A DNA stretch of 64,000 nt from Prosopocoilus inquinatus (lineage: Eukaryota > Arthropoda > Insecta > Coleoptera > Lucanidae): assembly GCA_036172665.1 (NCBI GenBank), contig CM069875.1, positions 23,033,806 through 23,097,805 on the forward strand. The letters are read 5' to 3'. Shown here piece after piece: positions 56,774 through 64,000 of this stretch (the first letter of the stretch is position 1; each line of letters starts with the position of its first letter). The notes below the pieces were generated by a model that did not search any database, was not told the DNA's origin, and saw nothing but the letters and a program-made list of their open reading frames with translations. A program made the position numbers and the translations under genes.

Positions 56774-57687
56774 TACACTGACTTTCAAAAAGTGGTACAA
56801 ATGGGAATTTATTTATTATTGATTTTTATAAAACAATACTGATGTAGGACGCTTCTGCATCTCTTAAAATCAAATTTGCAAATGTCAGATGAAATTTTTC
56901 TTGATCGGTATACAGCGTGGACACCGAGAAAGGAAGACCGCTTAAGAGTAAAGTGCCCTTACGTTATAAGATACAGAAAAATATCATAAGAATAAGTTGT
57001 TCAGAATAAAGAGCTATAGCAGATATGAAATTGTAATCTCCTACCTCAAAAAAGAAAAAATCATTTATTGTGAACTACTCTTTATACACGCTACATTGGT
57101 AAATACAGGTGGGGTTAAAGTGTCCGCTAAAATAATATGAATTGGGAAACACGAAATTCGTTTTTATTTTTCAATTGTTTCATTTTTTCTGAGTCATTAT
57201 TTCAATGCATTCCGAAACTTTATGCTTTTTTGTAGCATGATAACAATTCATCCAAATAGTCACTCAGAACTAAATAAAATAATTGATAATTAAGAAGGAA
57301 TTTCTTGTTTTTCTATTCATATTATTTTGGCGGGCACTTTAATCCTGCCAATATTTCTTAATGTAGTGTGTATAAAGAGTGGTTCAAAATAAATCATATT
57401 TCTTTTGTTTTTGAGATAGGAAGCTACAATTTTATATCTGGCTATAACTTTTAATTCTCAACGACTGACTCTTATGACCTTTTCCTGTCTCTGGTAAAAC
57501 AAGGGTACTTTACTCTTAAGCGGTAGCTTCTTAGTGTCCACGCTGTATACCATTCTAGTTAGATTTTATCTGACATTTTCCAATTTGATTTTAGGGGACG
57601 CAGAACTGTTCAAACTCAATAAATTTAAATAAAAATCCATAATAAAAAAAATTCTCAATTGTAGCACACTTTTTGAAAGACACTGTA
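56774..57687. mobile_element. Foldback element with about 400-bp inverted arms, 914 bp
   Basis: Left arm 56774 to about 57180 and right arm about 57285-57687 are inverted copies over their length. The ends are TACACTGACTTTCAAAAAGT and, inverted, TACAGTGTCTTTCAAAAAGT. Internal landmarks shared by both arms include GGTATACAGCGTGGACAC, CGCTTAAGAGTAAAGT, CTCTTTATACAC and AAAATAATATGAAT. Ends at TA suggest a Tc1/mariner-type non-autonomous element. No transposase. Confidence 0.85.
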
Positions 57688-58636
57688 CATATGCAGCATA
57701 TTTGAGAATGCACTAATATTAAGCAGATACGTTTCATATCCATAAGTGATTATAATAAATAGTATTTCTATGTAAACAGTTTTTACTACAATTTGTAGTA
57801 TTTACTTTGACAGTTTTAACATCGAAATATATTTTTGTGAAATTAGTTACACAAAGCTTCAATTAACTTTCTATAATTGAAAGTAGATACTCGTGAAGAT
57901 GTCAACCAAAAGTACATTATCTGAGAAGAAATTTTGATAAAAATATATTTTCTTAAAATACATAGTTAGATAAACAGCAAAACGTTAAAACAAATCTGGA
58001 TAATGATAGATATCGAAAGGGTTAATAATGTTCTTTCCGTTAATTCCACAAATCAAAAAGTTTCAAGGACTATAAAACATTCTTTTATACTTATCTGTAA
58101 ATGCCGGATCTTTAAGCGGTTGCCAACATTTTATTTAAGAAAAAAAGAACTTAGGCAATTAAGTTTTATACATTTAGATTATGTTTTTAATTAGAATGAC
58201 ATACATATTTTTTCAAATTTTTGTTGCCTATTTTATACCCAAAATGCATCATTACTGTGTAATTTATTTTTATAGATTATATTTACTGAGTGTGAAAATA
58301 TTTACTTCCTTGCAAGGAGGCTGTTAAGTTTTTAATTTCAATAAAGCCACAGGAGCTAACCAACTAGGTAATGCTACTATTGGCTGTAAAATACAACTTT
58401 AAATTAATTTTTTAACATTAATTTCATTAGAGAATCAGAAATTTACAATTTAAGAAAATTGTATTTATATTCGTATGGTGCGTAATCAAAGTGAACACCC
58501 GATATGTAAATGAACCGGAATAGCTAACACTGTGGAATAAATAAAAAGAGACAATGTGTATGGCTGTACAAATAGACGATTTTCGACAAGTTTTGTGTTG
58601 TAGATATTGGGGTCTAATTTGTAACATTGATATGAA

Positions 58637-58740
58637 CTTGATAAATAAATAAATAAATAAATATCGACTTTATTTCTGTTGGCGGAGTTCAGCAAATTTG
58701 CTACTCGACCACTCAACCAATGTCATAATTTACCGAAATA
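58637..58740 (-). repeat. (AAAT)n tail and short 3' stub of a non-LTR retrotransposon
   Basis: Read on the minus strand, AATAAAGTCGATATTTA runs into a TTTA repeat (58637-58662). This is the arrangement seen at the 3' ends of non-LTR elements here (48008 and 59853). Only about 80 bp of body is suggested. Confidence 0.5.
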
Positions 58741-58810
58741 AATAGAAAAATACAAACACAACTGCATGCAACAAAATATTGTCATTGTGAAACGAGGAAT
58801 TGAATATTAT

Positions 58811-59175
58811 GTAACAATTATTGCTACATTTCAACTGACCTTGCAAAATCGGTATTCAATAAACAGTTTCGTAACAACTTGCAATCCACATCAATTGTGA
58901 TATCGGGTTAATGGAGTCTATTGTGTAACATTGTTATAGACTTGATACGTCACAATTATTGCTATGTTTTAAGGGACCTTGCAAAACCGGTATTCCGTAA
59001 ACAGTTTCGCAACAACTTGCAATTCATATCAAGTGAGATATCCAGTTAATATGCATCTCTCTTCAACTGGCGGTCGGCAATCGATTTGAAATGTTATGAA
59101 ATAGTATCAAGTTCTCGTCAATTATTGAAGAATGTATCAATTGATATGCATATCAATGTTACAAATAGCCTCGAT
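58811..59175 (+). repeat. Dispersed repeat family D, copy 3, with internal tandem duplication
   Basis: The copy contains two versions of the first part. CAATTATTGCTAC at 58815 and CAATTATTGCTATG at 58953 are spaced 138 bp, each followed by ACCTTGCAAAA, GGTATTC, AACAGTTTCG(T/C)AACAACTTGCAAT and a GATATC-type block. The second continues into ATATGCATCTCTCTTCAA, GGCGGTCGGCAATCGATTTG and the AATTATTGAAGA segment shared with copies 1 and 2. The 138-bp tandem step hints that the family derives from a satellite. Confidence 0.75.
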
Positions 59176-59179
59176 TATC

Positions 59180-60537
59180 AGTGCGTACCTGTGCGGAATT
59201 TTCTAAGTAGGTATTCATAACTCCAATAAGGATTTTACAAGAAAAAATTATGTTGCTGTTGTTAAAATAATTTAAATTATACTTTTTTTAATAAAGCCTT
59301 TGGTGAATAAGTAAAATATGTTACCTTTTAATTATAAAATGGTAGAAAAGGAGAAATTATTAAATGCCTAAATTTTTTAGGATGCCTAAAAGTGTCTATT
59401 TGCTGCCTATTCAAGCGCCTAAAAATCCAGGCTTCACTTATCTATTTAAAAATGTAGTCTTCGTAATTCTCAGCATTTGTTGCTTAAACCACGGCTTTGT
59501 AGGCCTCGTCTTAAACAGTAGGAATTTTTTGTTGAAACTCTCTGCTTATGTTATCATCAGTACTCAATTTTCTCTGTGCTAATTTAATTTTTTTAGGCAA
59601 TTTTTATCGTCTTCACCAGACGCTTTGAACTGTTTTTCTTTAATATTTAGTCAAATATATTAAAATAATATTCATTTTATTATTTTTTTTATTTTCAATT
59701 TGATTCTTCTTCTTATTTTCAATTCTTAACAAACTTATTAATTATTAATTTTATTTAATATATTCGTTGTATTATCTATTAATTCCGTGAGACGAGAAAC
59801 GCGACTTCTGATATTTTAACAGTCTTCTTTTCTTTTATAGTTTTAACATTTTAATAATAATAATGACTTTATTTTCAATACTTTGAGATACTTATAAACG
59901 AAAAATAATTTACAAGGATAATTTTTTCTATTTTAGTTTTATGAAATTTTTTTTTTTATGTAAAGTCAAACACATACGTACTATTAATTACTATACTATA
60001 CTTCAACACTGAATGAATCTTACAGCGTCAGCAACTAGCTGAATTTGTTTGTCTTCGAAAGAAAGAAAAAATACAATTACGACAAAGTGTTAAGGTAAAT
60101 TAAAAAAATAGTTGTTTTATTGCCTCAGTTCATCAGTAAGATAATTTGTATGAACGCATATACCGTTCCTGACAGCAATATTAATAAGGCTCTTTCATTC
60201 TTGGGGATTTTGTTATCAGCCTCTGCATTTGTAAAGTTTAATAATGCGATGTAATAATTTTCTCAATTTCTTTATTATGCGGAACACGGCCACGCGACAG
60301 AATTCTCTATAGAGCGCGCATAAATCTTCATCTGGCCGCTATTAAAATTACTCTAAGGGTGACGCTCGCCACCCCGAAGCAATGCATTTAAAAAGTCTGA
60401 TTAAGAGACTGTGCAGAGAGACTAATTAGTTACGACGCTAAGCGCCCCGAAACTTTTTCCAACTAAGTTTTCTTTTTTATTTAAAATAATTTCAGGTTGA
60501 TATATTGAATTTATTCAAAATAAAAAAAAAATCTTAC
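59180..60537. other. AT-rich stretch with a retrotransposon tail; GC-richer patch at 60282-60450
   Basis: At 59853-59875 a (TAA)n run followed by TGACTTTATTTTC looks like the 3' tail of another minus-strand non-LTR element. The patch at 60282-60450 is less AT-rich and has several CG words but no frame. It lies in the candidate first intron of the minus-strand exon at 60538-60726. Confidence 0.4.
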
Positions 60538-60726
60538 CTGAGTGATGAGTTTGAAAATTGAGCGACGGTAAAAGATCGAACACAAATTCTGTTATCGAAA
60601 GAGCCGCACGTAGCAACGACGACAGCGTACCGACGCTTTTTACAACCCGGAGTGCACTGGCTCCGGGTCGCTGCCGTCGCGGTGGTCGCCGGAGCTTCGG
60701 CGCCCTGCTATCGTTCCGCAAGGTAC
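60538..60726 (-). other. Candidate 5' untranslated first exon of a host gene
   Basis: On the minus strand a GC-rich, CG-rich segment of about 190 bases contains no ATG and ends in a consensus splice donor (CACTCAG then GTAAGAT, boundary at 60538/60537). TATAAATAAA lies at 60754-60745, at a proper distance for initiation around 60725. This is the only TATA, GC-rich exon and strong-donor combination in an otherwise AT-rich, transposon-filled window. The rest of the gene would lie below 60537, possibly outside the window. A frame starting from TTG (60721) is open across it but has no ATG. A competing reading on the plus strand, with a GTGAGT donor at 60741, cannot be excluded. Confidence 0.35.
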
Positions 60727-60744
60727 TTGCAACTTGAGGGTGAG

Positions 60745-60754
60745 TTTATTTATA
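60745..60754 (-). promoter_or_regulatory. TATA box for the candidate exon
   Basis: The minus strand reads TATAAATAAA about 28 bases upstream of the inferred start of the GC-rich exon. Sequence and spacing fit an RNA polymerase II core promoter, but no expression evidence is available. Confidence 0.3.
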
Positions 60755-60951
60755 GCTACAGTCAGTCCATCAGAAATACGTTCGTTGATTGGAACGTAAT
60801 ATGAATCTTTTTATGTTTCAGTCGAGGTAAATGAACCTTACTAGTAATACACAAAACGATTTATAATTAATTTTAATACATACATATAACAAAAGTAAAA
60901 TAAGTTTTATACATGAATGTGTACGTTTAGGGTCGGCATTTTCCTGTCTCG

Positions 60952-61192
60952 TTAACTTTAATCGTTGATTTATTTCCGTAGTTATAATTGTAGAGACAAT
61001 TGCTTCTATGGGAATTAATCAACGGTTAAAGTTAATGAGGTTTAAGCTGACGCTCAACTGAACTAAGTTCAAAGTGAACAAAATCGCATCAAATTTTATT
61101 TATGGATACATTAATTGCCATATGTCCTCAAGTTTCTATGCGATTTTTTTACTTTGAACCTAGTTCAGTTGAGCGTCAGCTTGAACCTCCTT
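60952..61192. mobile_element. Two adjacent hairpins (nested inverted repeats)
   Basis: First pair: GTTAACTTTAATCGTTGATT near 60952 with AATCAACGGTTAAAGTTAAT near 61017. Second pair: GCTGACGCTCAACTGAACTA at 61047-61066 with the exact core CAGTTGAGCGTCAGC near 61163-61178, extended by TTTGAAC(C)TAG and ATCGCAT blocks to arms of about 55 bp. The outermost parts read GAGGTTTAA and TTGAACCTCC. It is a miniature inverted-repeat element or two of them side by side. Confidence 0.6.
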
Positions 61193-61199
61193 TGTACAA

Positions 61200-62640
61200 C
61201 TGGCCCTCAGTGGTGAAAAGAAATAACCTATTCAGATTATTTATCCATAATAACAAAGCAAAGAGAAATATTGGAAATATGTTTAAAGAAATTAAAGAAC
61301 ATGTTTGGTGGTGCTGTTCCCGTCAGATGGTCCAAGTGGGCACTAAATTATATTAACAGCAACGTCGAATTGAAACACTGGCCACACGTAATATTAAGAA
61401 TTTATTTAATTCACTACGCACTAGTTACTATTTACAAACAAAAGTAACAACTTAATTTAATTTGAACAAAATATTAAACCGACATTAAAACATACTGAAT
61501 GCGCAAGTTTGAAAGTACTGTTAACTCTGAAGTAGCAACGAACTTCAGAATTCTTGTCTCTGGAAGCTGTGATGGGGTTTCTAAGGATTCAGAAATGGGC
61601 AGTTCATGGGGAGAACTTTAATTTGGTTTGCTGCAGCTAATTGGGGGATGTTAACAGATACGCGTCAAGTCAGGAAAATTTTGGTCGTCAAAGACAGGTA
61701 AATTCCAAGAAGAATGAATTAGTCGCTTTCAGTGATAGACATTAAAATTAAGATATAACGTGAAGGAAATCTCATCTGTCGGTCGCTATTGACAAAGGAC
61801 CGGCACGGCACTGAGTCAAATTATTAAGGGTAATTCTAATCGGTTTAGAATCGGGGATTTCAAGTTAATATTATTGTTGAACGGTGAAATGTATGCTACA
61901 AGAATGAAAATCTGAATTAAGAAACAATTCTGCCAAAGCTGAGTTATAAATCGAAAATTTTTTATAAATTTGCAAGGAATTTTCTAAGAATTTCAGCCAG
62001 ACACGCATGGATAATTAAGTCGCTTACAATATGCTTTGTCTTAAAAATACAGTTTAACAGCTATAAAATGTAAATATTACTAAATGCGTAACAGAATGCG
62101 TAACATATGAAGATATAAGAAAATTATGAAATTAAGTAACCAACAATCAAACAGGTGAAACTGATAATAATTATAAATTTGAAGAAGTAAAGAAATGTAA
62201 TTATTGGAATTACAGTAACAAACAACTGGGATAAATAGACAGAAATTTATGAAAAAAAGTAGATTTTTTTTCTCAAACAAAAGAAATACCACAGAGCAGA
62301 ACAATCAACAGAGAAAAGAAGATCAAAATCTATAAAACGGCAGTACACAGTAAAAATTTTTTACCGTGTATACATGCTTAGTAAAATAATTAGAGTAAAA
62401 ACTCTAGCTCTTAGAAAAAATTTACTTCGCTTTATTAAAAATTAAATTTACTTTACAAAAGAAACAAATAACTCTTTTAAGGTATAACTACTTTAAAATC
62501 AATAATTTTCTTCCTCATAAAATTTATTGCAATCTATACTAATTTCAGCCTTGTCAATCTTTTGAACACAGATTAGCAGCTGTTCAGTCACTTTTCTGCA
62601 GTGTTGTTCCTTTACACGGAAACAATGTTTGTCTATTTTT
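61200..62640. other. Unrecognised AT-rich stretch
   Basis: An 84-codon frame that begins inside the hairpin element (61102-61356) shows no recognisable motif. No repeat structure was seen. Confidence 0.4.
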
Positions 62641-62647
62641 ACATGTA

Positions 62648-62709
62648 AACAGTGTGTAGACAATGTAGACAAAGTAGACAATGTAGACTAAGTAAATAAT
62701 GTAGACAAT
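62648..62709. repeat. Short tandem repeat of GTAGACAA(A/T) units
   Basis: About six degenerate units of GTAGACAATG or GTAGACAAA with 9-10 bp period, ending GTAGACAATC. A simple minisatellite. Confidence 0.75.
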
Positions 62710-62719
62710 CATTGCCCGT

Positions 62720-63880
62720 TAAAAGTCACTGTTGAGTTTATTTGTTCTATAACGCATCGATTTTCAGTTATTTTGGTTTCAGGAATGAAACGTATCAGAT
62801 ATAAAAGTTACTGAAATCAGTCGAAACGTCTACTAACGTGAAAGCTAATTTAGTTGTGATGCAAACACCAACGCATTTTCCTTAAAAACCGCTTTGAATG
62901 AATTATATTAGTGTTAATATGCTGCTTCCAGGCAGTCACAAAAACAAAACATTTGAAGAACTTTAATTACATAGGTTTGAACAAGTGCAAGGCGATGTGT
63001 AATTATTATGAAAAGAAATTATCCAACAGCTGTCGCTTTATAGGTTAACTGCGTACCGGTAAGTACTAGTAAATATTAGCTGTTTTTTTTCGCACATTAA
63101 AAGCGTTTGATTTGATCAGTAATGTTCTTTTGCTAGAAGTTATTCTGTCGAAACGGACCATGGATCCATAATCATCTTTCATGATCCATAATTCCCTCAG
63201 GATCACTGAATTTTTATGATTCAATAAACGGATCGTGATATATTGCTCTTATTATTTTAGTTAACTGTTTGAATTTGAAGTGACAAAAACTAAGAATAAT
63301 ACTCCTAATATTGTTTTCAATCAACTTTATGAAATAACGGTTTTCATTGAATCCAACGTATTTGCTGTTGTTTTCTTGTCATTTGAATCGTAGGTATTTG
63401 GATCACGATTGCAAAAACATGATCTTAAATTATTAGTGAAAGAATGCGTCTATTATTTTTGAAAAGTTCATATTTTTAAGTTTTTAAATTTGTATCTTAT
63501 AACTTTCTACGTTCAAAGTTTAAGAGCTAACGTAAAAAGTCTTATATTAGTGGAAACCTTAGTAAGGGATGTTTTAAACTATGTGTTCATATACAGAGCG
63601 TTCTATTTAATTTTTTTTAGAAAAATGGTAATTTGCGTTGTGAATCACCCTGTGTAAAGTACCCGGAAAAAATCGAGTTGATCATACATTTCTGTTTTCT
63701 ATTAGTTAAATAATGTATCCACCAAAATTCAAACAAAATATTTAAAAATAACTAATTTATTGAGTAACAAATTTTGCCATTTTTTTATCGGTAAATTGTC
63801 AATATCTGGAAAACAATAAACTTTAGGTCAAATAAAACTTTATATTATTTTCGTCCACTGATAATTAGGCATCTAATAAT
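62720..63880. other. Unrecognised AT-rich stretch with one transposon-type end
   Basis: AATCACCCTGTGTA near 63643-63656 is an isolated TA-type terminus. No genes were seen. Confidence 0.4.
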
Positions 63881-63889
63881 GCAATAATA

Positions 63890-63953
63890 TATAGGGTGTT
63901 CCGTTTAGAAAAACATAAGTTAGGGATGTCATACTCTTACGGAACACTCTGTA
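63890..63953. mobile_element. Very short inverted-repeat element (about 64 bp)
   Basis: TATAGGGTGTTCCGT on the left and, inverted, TACAGAGTGTTCCGT on the right enclose about 34 bp. Ends resemble those of larger TA-type elements in the window, so this is probably an internally deleted miniature transposon. Confidence 0.65.
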
Positions 63954-64000
63954 TAAGTGTAAATAATTTTCAATAGTAACGCCACAATCTTCCGCCCACG

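Noticed and set aside
1..64000. CRISPR arrays, tRNA or rRNA genes, bacterial operons
   Set aside because: No regularly spaced direct repeats, no tRNA box pattern or cloverleaf, and no rRNA-like sequence noticed on reading; content is eukaryotic.

Overview
This is eukaryotic nuclear DNA, strongly AT-rich, and almost certainly from an arthropod, most likely an insect. The non-LTR retrotransposon types, BED-finger hAT transposase, Tc1-type transposase, Crypton-like recombinase fragment and many short TA-flanked inverted-repeat elements fit an insect; a beetle is only a guess. I found no intact host protein gene, no tRNA or rRNA gene and no bacterial-style operon. The window reads as intergenic or intronic DNA filled with dead mobile elements. 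The one plausible piece of a host gene is a GC-rich, ATG-free candidate first exon with an upstream TATA box on the minus strand near 60.5-60.75 kb.

Layout. 0-7.4 kb: end of an inverted-repeat element, a foldback element, then three decayed non-LTR retrotransposons in minus orientation (545-2870, 2950-4085, 5830-7390), two of them interrupted by small inverted-repeat elements. 7.4-13 kb: mostly unrecognised AT-rich DNA with a 232-bp hAT-type miniature element. 13-19.8 kb: a snapback repeat, a PIF/Harbinger-like and a hAT-like miniature element, a 278-bp-arm perfect palindrome, a Tc1 transposase relic and a second copy of the 5.8-7.4 kb retrotransposon. 22.3-24.5 kb: a complete but inactivated hAT transposon with perfect 8-bp target duplication. 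26.1 kb: a Crypton-like recombinase relic. 29.3-42.2 kb: four LTRs of one retrotransposon family in both orientations, none with an adjacent internal region; three have clean 4-bp duplications. 43.2-45 kb: a hAT-like element with a T-rich core. 47.3 kb: a double-hairpin element. 48.0-52.4 kb: the best-preserved non-LTR retrotransposon (ORF1, endonuclease, reverse transcriptase), carrying two nested insertions. 53.2-54.1 kb: the largest snapback repeat and the twin of the 232-bp hAT element. 56.4-59.2 kb: another hAT transposase relic, a 914-bp foldback and the third copy of a dispersed repeat. 60-64 kb: the candidate exon and small hairpin elements.

The most unusual material is a family of structured snapback repeats at 13196-13660, 16.5-17.1 kb, 32056-32328 and 53190-53847. 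They are built from the same few modules placed in different orders and orientations. Three copies are bounded by 11-14 bp direct repeats, and one has an intact empty site inside this same window (a sister LTR at 42.09 kb). Variable-length duplications and an A-rich 3' end suggest reverse-transcription-based insertion, while the modular inverted structure is not typical of SINEs. I do not recognise this family. All coordinates and homologies come from reading the sequence by eye; no alignment or database search was run.
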